A stretch of DNA of 52,956 bases from Bacillota bacterium (GTDB lineage: Bacteria; Bacillota; Clostridia; Oscillospirales; Ruminococcaceae), in the NCBI GenBank assembly GCA_023457355.1, contig JAEWLW010000059.1, positions 1-52,956 on the forward strand, read 5' to 3'. The position numbers and the translations under genes are program-made. The notes under the pieces are model-generated. The model made no database searches, had not been told where the DNA came from, and saw only the letters and a program-made list of their open reading frames with translations. Positions 1 through 8,007 of this stretch are shown here, piece by piece (the first letter of the stretch is position 1; each line of letters starts with the position of its first letter).

Positions 1-128
1 AGAGAATTTTGTGGCTGACAAGGCAAAAAGCGGAAATAAAGCTGGCGCTTATGGCTGTTTTTTAACACAGTCAGACGCGAAATTAGCCGCTGGTAAACTG
101 CGCATGGATTAAATCAGCGGTTCCCTAG
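1..128 (-). repeat. MITE-like repeat, copy cut by the window edge
   Basis: The reverse complement of this stretch matches 48933-49060 base for base in length with about five substitutions and no gaps. The other copy runs on to 49100 and ends in an inverted copy of its own start, so this copy should continue about 40 bp to the left of the window. The boundary at 128 is the CTAGGGAACC end. It has no coding capacity of its own. I infer a non-autonomous mobile repeat. Confidence 0.85.
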
Positions 129-151
129 TAGAATTTTATGAAGGAATAGCT

Positions 152-192
152 CCAAAAAAAACGGCTTTGGCACAAATGTGCCAAAGCCGTTT
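152..192 (-). terminator. Rho-independent terminator of the sugar isomerase gene
   Basis: A perfect stem of about 16 bp (159-174 with 177-192) is followed, read on the minus strand, by eight T residues. It lies about 200 bp beyond the stop of the minus-strand isomerase gene at 394. The 200 bp between (193-393) contains no gene or motif that I can support. Confidence 0.8.
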
Positions 193-393
193 CACATGTG
201 ATCACCACTACAATAATTTCCGAATGTAGTCAAAACCGAACTTTGCAGCACCCTGCGGTGGCGGTATTCAATAATGAGATCATTCTTTTATTCGATTTCC
301 TTGAGCGCTTTATGAGCAACGGAAAATCGAAATATCCATTTCCGAAACATGGGAGCAACAATGACCTATAAGTATTTTTCAATTGTGGCATGG

Positions 394-1212
394 TCAGAGA
401 CTTAGATCACTGGCCCCAGCAAAGAGGCTGCGGAAGAAGCACAAGGTCGCCGGACCATCCTGAGCGAAATTCTCAGAATACGCCTCAATGCTGATGGTCT
501 GGTCATATTGAACTTCGCGCAATGCGTTTCGGAACGGAAGATAGCGTTGATCTTCCTGTAAATCACGAGGATACCCCCGCCCCTGATGACGGGCAAAATG
601 CGCGTGCTGAATGTTTTTTCCATATCGAACGATCGATTCCATCGGCTCATCCTCCATGCAAAGGTGGTAATAATCTACCAGAAGGCAGATGTTGGGGTGG
701 GAAACTGCATCTGCCAGTTCTCCCACCTCCCAGAGCTGATTGAGATAGTTGGTCTCGGTTTTATTATTATGCTCCAGTACCACGAAGATGCCATATTTCT
801 CCGCCAGTGCCCCAATCTCTCGGCACAACCGAACCATCTGCCGTTTTGCCTCTTTCTTGGAAAAACCTACGGGAATTTCCTTAGCCCACGGGCTTCCGAA
901 AACAATGCGCCTAGCGCCCAGCTCTCCCGCCCGTTCAATAGCCCTAGCATAGTAATCCTGAATCAAAACCCTATCCACATCCGGCCCCACAAGCCGGATT
1001 CCCCGGCAGAAAAAGTTGTTGCAAGCATAACAGGGGATTCCCGCTGCCCGCAGTTCCTTTTTGAGCGCTTGAAACTCTGAATCGCAAAGAAGCATCATTT
1101 CTCCCAACGGAAGTTCCACATAATCGTATCCACATTCCGCTACTGAATTAATGAACTCCGAACCAACAGTAGTGCTTTGCCTAAGCATATTAACGCAGAC
1201 GCCGAACTTCAT
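394..1212 (-). CDS. TIM-barrel sugar isomerase/epimerase (AP-endonuclease-2 fold)
   Basis: The 272-residue product has the xylose-isomerase-like TIM-barrel pattern of the sugar phosphate isomerase/epimerase family (IolE, hydroxypyruvate isomerase and relatives). Likely metal ligands sit at strand ends: Glu in VVLEHNN, Asp in LLVDYYH, His in IQHAHFA and Glu in ISIEAYS. The start is placed at the ATG at 1212 because GGGGAGA lies 7-8 nt upstream. An open frame reaches 25 codons further but has no ribosome site there. The gene has its own promoter (1309-1336) and terminator (152-192), so it is a single-gene unit in the same orientation as the LysR gene. It probably interconverts a keto/aldo sugar or sugar acid used by the neighbouring cluster. 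The exact substrate cannot be read from sequence. Confidence 0.82.
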   Translation of the reverse strand: MKFGVCVNMLRQSTTVGSEFINSVAECGYDYVELPLGEMMLLCDSEFQALKKELRAAGIPCYACNNFFCRGIRLVGPDVDRVLIQDYYARAIERAGELGARRIVFGSPWAKEIPVGFSKKEAKRQMVRLCREIGALAEKYGIFVVLEHNNKTETNYLNQLWEVGELADAVSHPNICLLVDYYHLCMEDEPMESIVRYGKNIQHAHFARHQGRGYPRDLQEDQRYLPFRNALREVQYDQTISIEAYSENFAQDGPATLCFFRSLFAGASDLSL

Positions 1213-1308
1213 TCTTTCTCTCCCCTTCCGCCGCTTTCTTCCAGAGTGGTGCGCAAGATTGTTCTGACTAGGTATGGTTCCATACAAAATTAAATAATAT
1301 AACTAATT

Positions 1309-1336
1309 ATTATATCAGGGGATTTGCGAAAGTCAA
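1309..1336 (-). promoter_or_regulatory. sigma-A type promoter of the isomerase gene
   Basis: On the minus strand TTGACT (1336-1331) is followed after 16 bp by a perfect TATAAT (1314-1309). Transcription would start near 1302, about 90 nt before the ATG at 1212. The AT-rich stretch just downstream (1291-1308) is partly palindromic and could bind a regulator. Confidence 0.7.
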
Positions 1337-1480
1337 ATTGAAGTTTTTTACCTCGCGGCTTTTACTTTGCAGGCATTACGATATGTCCGACCTTCTTACT
1401 GCTGATTTCCATGATGAGTTTGATTTTATCACCATGGGCAAAGCTGAAAGACCAGCCCCTTGTCACCGGAGGTTCCGATG

Positions 1481-2362
1481 TCAGCAGTTCCATTCCTCTG
1501 CAAACTGGATGGCGATCTTCACAAGAGGCGAAACAGTATCGCGCCGCCAAGCAACACCAACCTCCTTGACAATGCGTTCCTTCAGCTTCAATTCAACGAC
1601 GCCGTCAACCGTGTGGGAGCGAAATTCTTCCGAAGGAAGAAGCGCCACGCCCAATCCGCCACGCACCATATACAGACCGGTGGTAGGACTTCCGGAACGA
1701 CAGACAATATTGGGCTCAAACCCTGCTTTTTGGCAAGCTGTCAAGCATAGTTCAGCGGCAGCCTGTCCGGTTTGATGAAAAATGAAGCGTTCGTTTTTCA
1801 GCTCAGTCAGACTAATTACGCCTCGTTTTGAAAAAGGGTGCAGTCTAGAAACCGCCAGCGAATAATAATCCTCCCCCAATTTGGCAAATTCTAAAAGTGA
1901 AGAAATTCCGGCGATAGGTCGGTTGATAAAAGCCAAATCCACCTTGCGCTCTTGCAGCAAACCCAGCAGCCCGTGCGTTCCCTGTTGGAGGATATTCACA
2001 GAAATTTCAGAATAGCTGCTACAAAAGGCGGAAAGCATTTCGCCAAAGTTGATGCATTGGAGGCTCGTGATGATACCCATGTTCAGAGAGCCGCGGCGGA
2101 TGCCCCTGTATAGCGCCATCTCTTCTTCCAGAGATTCGGTGCGCTGAACAATTTCGCGGGCATGCTGGACAAACTCCGTTCCGGCCTCAGTCAGTATTGC
2201 GCCCCGCGTGGTGCGGTAAAAGAGGGGGACACCCAACTGTTTTTCAAGTCGGGAAACTTGCTGAGACAGCGCGGGCTGTCCCACATGGCATGCCTGAGCC
2301 GCCAATGAAAAATTGCCGGAATCCGCCACAGCCAAAACGTATCGCATCGTATAAAGTTCCAT
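1481..2362 (-). CDS. LysR-family transcriptional regulator
   Basis: The 293-residue protein has the typical LTTR layout: an N-terminal winged helix-turn-helix (residues about 1-60, with QPALSQQVSRLE and FYRTTRGAILTEAG), a linker helix, and a two-lobe periplasmic-binding-protein-like effector domain (about 90-290). Length is normal for the family. It is transcribed divergently from the catabolic operon that starts at 2712, separated by 349 bp. That is the classical arrangement for an LTTR that controls its neighbour in response to a pathway metabolite. Regulation of this operon and of the downstream isomerase gene is inference. Confidence 0.9.
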   Translation of the reverse strand: MELYTMRYVLAVADSGNFSLAAQACHVGQPALSQQVSRLEKQLGVPLFYRTTRGAILTEAGTEFVQHAREIVQRTESLEEEMALYRGIRRGSLNMGIITSLQCINFGEMLSAFCSSYSEISVNILQQGTHGLLGLLQERKVDLAFINRPIAGISSLLEFAKLGEDYYSLAVSRLHPFSKRGVISLTELKNERFIFHQTGQAAAELCLTACQKAGFEPNIVCRSGSPTTGLYMVRGGLGVALLPSEEFRSHTVDGVVELKLKERIVKEVGVAWRRDTVSPLVKIAIQFAEEWNC

Positions 2363-2465
2363 TGAAAGTCACTCCCGATAGCAATTTTTATATAAAATAT
2401 CACTATAATCAACAAATATTTTATTAATTGCTTAAGCAAATTGTCAATTCTCCCTTGACTTTATT

Positions 2466-2493
2466 TTGACGAATTAAATCAATATATTATCAA
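2466..2493 (+). promoter_or_regulatory. candidate promoter of the catabolic operon
   Basis: TTGACG (2466-2471) and TATCAA (2488-2493) are separated by 16 bp in the AT-rich LysR/transketolase intergenic region. The -10 box is only a 4/6 match, which would suit an activator-dependent promoter. The leader to the GTG at 2712 would be about 210 nt and includes the dyad at 2534-2558. Confidence 0.45.
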
Positions 2494-2533
2494 TATGGCT
2501 TATTTTTCAATAACTGTCAAGCATATTCGGGAC

Positions 2534-2558
2534 TTGCTATCATTTTTTGTGATAGCAA
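2534..2558. promoter_or_regulatory. perfect 9-bp dyad upstream of the operon
   Basis: TTGCTATCA (2534-2542) is repeated inverted as TGATAGCAA (2550-2558) around a 7-nt T-rich spacer. It lies between the candidate promoter and the first gene. It could be an operator for a second regulator or an RNA hairpin in the leader. No long T tract follows, so a terminator is less likely. Confidence 0.5.
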
Positions 2559-2711
2559 CATTGATAAGAAGTGATTGGATTTTTGTAAATTCAAATGCTA
2601 CGATTTAGTTAACAAAGACAAAGCAGTCTTTGTTGAGATATCCCAATTGCATTTGTCAGGGCGTTAATAAAAGTCCCTGCAACAGGTTATTTATGAAAGG
2701 ACTGATTTGTC

Positions 2712-3557
2712 GTGAACCATAACTATTTTACTCTACGGGATGTGGAACGGCTGGAAAAGCAGGCCATCCAAATCCGGCAGGATATTATTTCAATGATTCA
2801 TGCTGCCAAAGCCGGGCATCCCGGTGGCTCCCTGTCTGCCGTTGAGATGGTGACTGCACTTTATTTTCATGTCATGAATATCGATCCGGAAAATCCGGCA
2901 TGGGCGGACAGAGACCGTTTCGTCCTCTCCAAAGGCCACTGCTGTCCGGTTTTGTATGCGGCATTGGCAAGAAGAGGCTATTTTGACCCGTCGCTTTTAA
3001 AATCTCTACGTCAGTATCATTCCATTTTGCAAGGCCATCCGGATATGAACAAGACACCCGGAATCGATATGACCGCCGGTTCTCTGGGTAACGGTCTGTC
3101 CGCAGGCGTCGGCATGGCGTTGTCTGCAAAACTGCATCAGCAGGACTATATGACATATGTTATGCTGGGCGACGGCGAGATTCAGGAAGGTATGGTTTGG
3201 GAGGCGGCCATGGCGGCGAACCACCATAACCTCAAAAAGCTGGTGGCCATCGTGGACTGCAACGGTGTTCAGATTAACGGCTTTGTCAACGATATCATGA
3301 CAGTGGAACCGGTCGCCGATAAGTGGAGAGCCTTTGGCTGGAAGGTTGTCGAGGTAAATGGTCACAACATGAAAGATGTGCTGACCGCCCTGCACACAGC
3401 AAAGACGATGTGTAGCCCCACGGTTATTCTGATGCGCACAGTAAAGGGCAAGGGTGTCTCCTTTATGGAAGACGATTGTATCTGGCATGGTGCTCCGCCT
3501 GACGACGAACAAATGGTCAAGGCCATCGCCGAAATCAAGGAAGGAGGCGTTGCATGA
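2712..3557 (+). CDS. transketolase, N-terminal (ThDP-binding) subunit, pair 1
   Basis: This 281-residue protein is the pyrophosphate/ThDP-binding half of a split transketolase. Visible motifs are AKAGHPGGSLS near residue 34, SKGHCCPVLYA near 80, the ThDP/Mg motif GDGEIQEG near 153 with the partner Asn in VDCNGVQING, and the conserved TVKGKGVSFME near the C-terminus. Split transketolases with this length are common in Clostridia and archaea. The start is GTG with AAGGA about 10 nt upstream. Its stop overlaps the start of the C-terminal subunit (ATGA), so the two are translationally coupled and form one enzyme. A second, different pair lies at 7.2-9.0 kb. The substrate may be an unusual ketose rather than xylulose 5-phosphate. 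Confidence 0.9.
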   Translation: MNHNYFTLRDVERLEKQAIQIRQDIISMIHAAKAGHPGGSLSAVEMVTALYFHVMNIDPENPAWADRDRFVLSKGHCCPVLYAALARRGYFDPSLLKSLRQYHSILQGHPDMNKTPGIDMTAGSLGNGLSAGVGMALSAKLHQQDYMTYVMLGDGEIQEGMVWEAAMAANHHNLKKLVAIVDCNGVQINGFVNDIMTVEPVADKWRAFGWKVVEVNGHNMKDVLTALHTAKTMCSPTVILMRTVKGKGVSFMEDDCIWHGAPPDDEQMVKAIAEIKEGGVA

Positions 3558-4504
3558 TGGCAACAAAGACGATTGCAACCAGAATGGCTTTTGGCCAGGA
3601 ATTGATCGAAATTGCCAAGCAAAATAAAAATTTTGTCGTATGTAATGCAGATACTAAAACCTGCGGCCTGGAGAAATTCGGGAAACTCTTTCCAGAACGC
3701 GAATTCTCCTTTGGCATTGCAGAGCAAAATCTTGTGGGCGGCGCAGCCGGGCTGGCCTCCTGCGGCAATAAGGTCTTTTTGGCCACCTTCGCAGTATTCG
3801 CATCCATGCGTGCCTGTGAGCAAGTGAGAACCTTCGTTTGCTATCCGAAACTAAACGTTACAATAATCGGTACACACGCCGGCCTTCAGGTAGGCGGCGA
3901 CGGTGCGACACACGCAGCCATCGAAGACATCGCCATTATGAGAGCTTTCCCCAATATGACGGTGGTACAGCCTGCCGATGCGGTGGTGGCCAAAGCGTTG
4001 GCCCATGCAGCGGTAGACTTTGAGGGCCCGCTATATATCAGACTGCACCGCAATCCGGTAGCAGATCTGTATGACCCGGCAACCTATACTTTTAAATGGG
4101 GAAAAGCCAGCACCTTAGTGGATAACGGGACAGATATGACAATGATTGTATCCGGCATCCTGCTGAAGAAAGCGGTGGACGCCGCGGCCATTCTTCAAGA
4201 GCAGGGCATTCGGGTTCGCGTGCTGGATATGGCCACCATCAAGCCGCTGGATGAAGAGGCAGTCGTCAAGGCAGCCAAAGAAACCGGCGCCATTATGACC
4301 ATCGAGGATCATACCATTTTTGGCGGACTGGGCTCCGCTGTGGCCGAGGTGGTAACGGAACAGTTTCCGGTGCCGATGCAGCGCATCGGTATTCAGGATA
4401 AATTCGGTGAATCCGGTGAGCCGGAGCTGATATACCGTGACCATGGTATGGATGTGGATTCTATTGTAGCAAAAGCCAAGGCGCTTATTCGCCGAAAGAA
4501 TTAA
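3554..4504 (+). CDS. transketolase, C-terminal (PYR) subunit, pair 1
   Basis: The 316-residue product carries the pyrimidine-binding domain and the C-terminal regulatory domain of transketolase. It has the FGIAEQNLVGGAAG segment with the catalytic Glu near residue 58, the THAGLQVGGDGATHAAIED segment, and a C-terminal domain with IKPLDEEAV and EDHTIFGGLGSAVAE. The ATG overlaps the stop of the N-terminal subunit by four bases and has AAGGAGG about 7 nt upstream. It should assemble with the 2712-3557 product into an alpha2-beta2 transketolase. Both halves look intact. Confidence 0.9.
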   Translation: MMATKTIATRMAFGQELIEIAKQNKNFVVCNADTKTCGLEKFGKLFPEREFSFGIAEQNLVGGAAGLASCGNKVFLATFAVFASMRACEQVRTFVCYPKLNVTIIGTHAGLQVGGDGATHAAIEDIAIMRAFPNMTVVQPADAVVAKALAHAAVDFEGPLYIRLHRNPVADLYDPATYTFKWGKASTLVDNGTDMTMIVSGILLKKAVDAAAILQEQGIRVRVLDMATIKPLDEEAVVKAAKETGAIMTIEDHTIFGGLGSAVAEVVTEQFPVPMQRIGIQDKFGESGEPELIYRDHGMDVDSIVAKAKALIRRKN

Positions 4505-4539
4505 AAACGAAACGACGTTGTGAGAAAGGATGACTGAAT

Positions 4540-5232
4540 ATGGCAACCGTGCATGTTTGTATTCTGCAAACCAGTTTTGCCAAAAGAGAGGACACCATTG
4601 CTTTTCTTAAAGAGAAGGTTCCGGGTGTCAGAGTAGAATTTATTACGGACAGCACCCTGCTTTCCGATGTCCGTGCCAATGGTGGCCCCTCACAGGCGGT
4701 CATTGACCGAATGACGCTATACGCCAAGGCCGCTGAGATTTCCGGCGCAGATTTGATCGTAAATTCTTGTTCTACCGTGGGAGAGGTTGCGGATCTTTAT
4801 GAGAAAGAGGTCAACATCCCCGTTATGAAAGTCGATCTTCCCATGGCGCAGGAAGCCGTGCAACTGGGAATTAAAATCGCCCTCATCGCCACGGTTGAAA
4901 CGACGCTTGGCCCCAGCCAGCGGCTGATTGAAAAAGTAGGTGCGGCGCAGGGCAAAACCATGGTATGCACCCAATATTTGCAAAACCCCGCATGGGATGC
5001 GCTTCAGGCAGGACATCCGGAGGAACACAATCGTATCTTAATGGAAAATATTCGAAAGCTTGACACGATGGGATACGACGCCATTGTCATGGCGCAGGTA
5101 TCCATGCGCGCACTGCTGCCTGAGCTGAAAGATGTAAAGACTCCGCTTCTGTGTAGTTTTTTCTCTGGCTATGGTGCCATTGCTGAAAAGCTCAATGAAA
5201 TCACCGCTCAAAAACAAGCGGACAATAACTAG
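4540..5232 (+). CDS. aspartate/glutamate racemase superfamily protein
   Basis: This 230-residue protein resembles the Asp/Glu/hydantoin racemase superfamily, a two-domain pseudo-symmetric fold that also includes maleate isomerase and arylmalonate decarboxylase. The first catalytic Cys is probably in NSCSTVGE near residue 76. The second half has the IVMAQVSMRALLP segment common in the uncharacterised subgroup, where the second canonical Cys is absent. A classical two-Cys racemase reaction is therefore doubtful. A one-Cys isomerase or decarboxylase, or acting on a non-amino-acid, is possible. It lies 35 bp after the first transketolase and 17 bp before a ThDP enzyme, so it belongs to the operon. 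Confidence 0.75.
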   Translation: MATVHVCILQTSFAKREDTIAFLKEKVPGVRVEFITDSTLLSDVRANGGPSQAVIDRMTLYAKAAEISGADLIVNSCSTVGEVADLYEKEVNIPVMKVDLPMAQEAVQLGIKIALIATVETTLGPSQRLIEKVGAAQGKTMVCTQYLQNPAWDALQAGHPEEHNRILMENIRKLDTMGYDAIVMAQVSMRALLPELKDVKTPLLCSFFSGYGAIAEKLNEITAQKQADNN

Positions 5233-5249
5233 AACAAGGAGAGTTAAAA

Positions 5250-7082
5250 ATGAGCAAAAAATTGGTTTCAGATCTGTTGGTGGATTACTTGGAACGCCGC
5301 GGCGTTACCAAATTGTTCGGCCTGTGTGGTCACACCGTCATCGGCATGCTTGACGCGCTGTCCCGCAGTGAAAAAATTCAGTACATTGGCGCTCGTCAGG
5401 AGTCCGTGGCTTCCACCGCAGCTGACGGTTATGCCCGCATTACCCACAAGGCCTCGGTGGTCATGTGTCATCTGGGACCTGGACTGACTAATGTAATCAC
5501 CGGTGTTGCCAACGCTTCTCTCGACTCCATCCCCATGGTTGTCATCGCTGGTGATGTTCCCAGTTATTATTTTGGCCGTCATCCGCATCAGGAAGTGCAG
5601 ATGCACGCCGACGGCGATCAGTACCGCATGCTCGAACCTATTGTCAAGAGAGCTTGGCGTGTAGACGATGTAGAAGCCTTGCCCGACATTATGGATAAGG
5701 CTTTCCGTCTGGCGGAATCCGGACGTCCCGGCCCTGTACTCGTCGACATCCCCATGGACATCTTCTCGCGTACGATGGACGAAGAGCTGTGGGCACGCAC
5801 CTATAAGGACAGCCATATTACCATGCGTCCCGCTTTGGCGCCAGAGGCCGCAAAGGCAATCGCCAAAAAGCTTGTGGAGGCAAAGAATCCCGTTATCCAT
5901 GCCGGCGGTGGCATTCTGCTTGCTCAGGCAAGCAATGAACTGGCAGCTCTGGCAGAATTTTTGGATATCCCGGTCTCCCGCACGCTGGCCGGTCAGGGCT
6001 GCCTGTCGGATCTTCACCCGCTGATGATTGGGCAAACCGGTTTCTGGGGTCTGGAATTCACTCATTCGCTGACCTCGCAGGCCGACGTTATTCTGGGCCT
6101 TGGCACCCGTTTTGGCGAAGCCGACAGCTCGAGCTGGTATCAGGGCGTCACCTTTGATCCTGATAGAAGCACTTTCCTTCAGATTGATATTGATCCGAAT
6201 GAAATCGGCCGTAACTATCCTGTTGAAATTGGCGCTGTGGGTGATCTTAAGATCGGTTTGACTCAAATTCTTGAGGAAGTTAAGAAGATTTGCCCCAAGG
6301 GTAAGAACAATTCTGAGCTGCGCGTTCAAATTTCCAAGGCCAAGGCTGCATTTAAGCAGTCAAACGAGGCGATTTCCAGCGACAGCCGCTTCCCCATGAC
6401 GCCCCAGCGCATCCTCAAGGATGTTAAAGAGGTTATCCCTGAGGACGCGATCATTGTTACCGACGTGGGCTGGAACAAGAACGGTATGGCACAGGAGTTT
6501 GATATCACTGTTCCTGGAACCATTCACCATTCCTCCGGCTTGGCAACCATGGGCTTTGGCCCGTCCGCCGTGCTGGGCGCAAAGCTGGCTGCTCCCGACA
6601 GAGTCGTTTTGGATTTGACCGGTGACGGTGGCTTTGGTATCAATCCCTCCTGCCTTGCCACGGCAGTGGAGCAAGGTATTGCCTGTACCTGGGTGGTCAT
6701 GAACAACGCCGCATTTGGTACCATCGCCGGACTTGAAAACGCGAACTATGACACGAAATTCGGCACCGTATTCTATGATGCAAACGGTGAACGGTATACG
6801 CCCAAGTGGGCGGATGTCGCCACAGCCTACGGCGTGGATTCGATCTGTATTTCCTCGGCTGCAGAGTTTAAGCCGGCGCTGGAAAAAGCACTTGAAGCTA
6901 ACAAGGCCGGTAAGCCTTTCCTCGTTGAAGCACCGATGGAAAACATCGTTGTTCCAACCCCCGGCTGCTGGAATATCAACGATATTTATACGCCCAACGA
7001 GCTAGTTAAGGAAGGCAAGCTGATTCGTAAAGAAAACGGCCGCTATATTGCCCCTAACCACTCCAAATCTCACAACGCATAA
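5250..7082 (+). CDS. ThDP-dependent enzyme of the acetolactate synthase/IolD type
   Basis: The 610-residue protein has the three-domain layout of the acetolactate synthase-like family: PYR domain (about 1-170, catalytic Glu in ARQESVAS near residue 51), central domain (about 190-330) and PP domain (about 380-580) with the ThDP motif GDGGFGINPS near 457 and its partner Asn in VVMNNAAFG. It is longer than catabolic acetolactate synthases and lacks a neighbouring small subunit, so branched-chain amino acid synthesis is unlikely. Related families include oxalyl-CoA decarboxylase, glyoxylate carboligase and the cyclic-diketone hydrolase IolD. The company of an IolG-like dehydrogenase and IolE-like isomerases favours a sugar or cyclitol substrate. 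The RBS AAGGAGAG is well placed. Confidence 0.82.
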   Translation: MSKKLVSDLLVDYLERRGVTKLFGLCGHTVIGMLDALSRSEKIQYIGARQESVASTAADGYARITHKASVVMCHLGPGLTNVITGVANASLDSIPMVVIAGDVPSYYFGRHPHQEVQMHADGDQYRMLEPIVKRAWRVDDVEALPDIMDKAFRLAESGRPGPVLVDIPMDIFSRTMDEELWARTYKDSHITMRPALAPEAAKAIAKKLVEAKNPVIHAGGGILLAQASNELAALAEFLDIPVSRTLAGQGCLSDLHPLMIGQTGFWGLEFTHSLTSQADVILGLGTRFGEADSSSWYQGVTFDPDRSTFLQIDIDPNEIGRNYPVEIGAVGDLKIGLTQILEEVKKICPKGKNNSELRVQISKAKAAFKQSNEAISSDSRFPMTPQRILKDVKEVIPEDAIIVTDVGWNKNGMAQEFDITVPGTIHHSSGLATMGFGPSAVLGAKLAAPDRVVLDLTGDGGFGINPSCLATAVEQGIACTWVVMNNAAFGTIAGLENANYDTKFGTVFYDANGERYTPKWADVATAYGVDSICISSAAEFKPALEKALEANKAGKPFLVEAPMENIVVPTPGCWNINDIYTPNELVKEGKLIRKENGRYIAPNHSKSHNA

Positions 7083-7097
7083 AAAATTCTTCGCTTA

Positions 7098-7136
7098 TAG
7101 GGTCAAAGCTGCGCATTTCTGACGGCTTTGACCCTA
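7098..7136. other. intercistronic hairpin
   Basis: TAGGGTCAAAGC (7098-7109) pairs perfectly with GCTTTGACCCTA (7125-7136) around a 15-nt loop. No T tract follows on either strand, so this is not a normal terminator. It sits in the 79-bp gap between the ThDP enzyme and the second transketolase and may protect the upstream mRNA or set relative expression. Confidence 0.6.
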
Positions 7137-7184
7137 CTAAGCATAACGTGAGGAGCAAGTTATGACATCCATTGAAAAAAACGA

Positions 7185-8006
7185 TTGACGATACTCGCCT
7201 ATAAGGTGCGCATGGGTATCATCTCAGCAACGCACAGGGCAAAATCGGGGCATCCCGGAGGAAGCCTTTCAGCAGCCGACCTGTTGACTTATCTCTATTT
7301 CCATGAAATGCATATTGATCCCCAGAATCCGAAATGGAACGAAAGGGATCGCTTTGTGTTGTCAAAAGGGCATACCGCCCCTGGGCTATATGCCGCGCTG
7401 TCGCAACGTGGATTTTTTCCTGTTGACGATTTGCTCAGTCTACGCAAAATCGGAAGCTACTTGCAGGGGCATCCCAACATGAATTCGACGCCCGGCATTG
7501 ATATGTCCACCGGCTCTCTTGGGCAAGGCGTTTCAGCTGCGGTGGGAATGGCGCTGACTGCAAAAAGCCAGGGTAACCCATGCAGGGTCTACACCCTTCT
7601 GGGGGACGGGGAGATTCAAGAGGGACAGCCTTGGGAAGCGTTTATGTTTGCTCACCACTATCGATTGGATAATCTGTGCGTCATTATTGATAACAATAAT
7701 TTGCAAATTGATGGCAAAATCTCCGACGTGATGGACCCCAGCCCCATTCCGGATAAGCTTCGGGCGTTCGGTTTTGCGGTAGAGGAAGTCGATGGCCATG
7801 ACTTCAATCAGTTGGAGTCCGCTTTTTCCAACGCAAAAAACACCAAAGGTTTGCCCACCGCCATTTTAATGCACACCATAAAAGGTAAGGGTGTTTCTTT
7901 TATGGAGGATAATGCTGGCTGGCACGGAAAGGCCCCAAACGATCAGGAGTACGAAATAGCGATCCGGGAACTGGCGGTAAAACTTGCGCAAGTGGAGGCG
8001 ATATAA
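7185..8006 (+). CDS. transketolase, N-terminal subunit, pair 2 (start region frameshifted)
   Basis: The open frame from TTG 7185 encodes 273 residues with SGHPGGSLSAADLL, SKGHTAPGLYAALSQ, GDGEIQEG and the paired IIDNNNLQIDG, so it is a full ThDP-binding transketolase half. TTG 7185 has no ribosome site. A proper GAGGAG lies just before an ATG at 7162, but that frame stops after eight codons. One extra A in the A7 run (7175-7181) would join the 7162 ATG to this frame and give an N-terminus of normal length. So the gene is either read through slippage on the A tract, phase-variable, or mis-sequenced by one base. The C-terminal subunit follows after 1 bp. It differs clearly from pair 1, so this is not a recent duplication. 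Confidence 0.85.
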   Translation: MTILAYKVRMGIISATHRAKSGHPGGSLSAADLLTYLYFHEMHIDPQNPKWNERDRFVLSKGHTAPGLYAALSQRGFFPVDDLLSLRKIGSYLQGHPNMNSTPGIDMSTGSLGQGVSAAVGMALTAKSQGNPCRVYTLLGDGEIQEGQPWEAFMFAHHYRLDNLCVIIDNNNLQIDGKISDVMDPSPIPDKLRAFGFAVEEVDGHDFNQLESAFSNAKNTKGLPTAILMHTIKGKGVSFMEDNAGWHGKAPNDQEYEIAIRELAVKLAQVEAI

Positions 8007-8007
8007 A

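Noticed and set aside
5268..6329. 353-codon minus-strand open frame opposite the ThDP enzyme
   Set aside because: The opposite strand encodes a complete enzyme with all motifs. The shadow has no recognisable domain.
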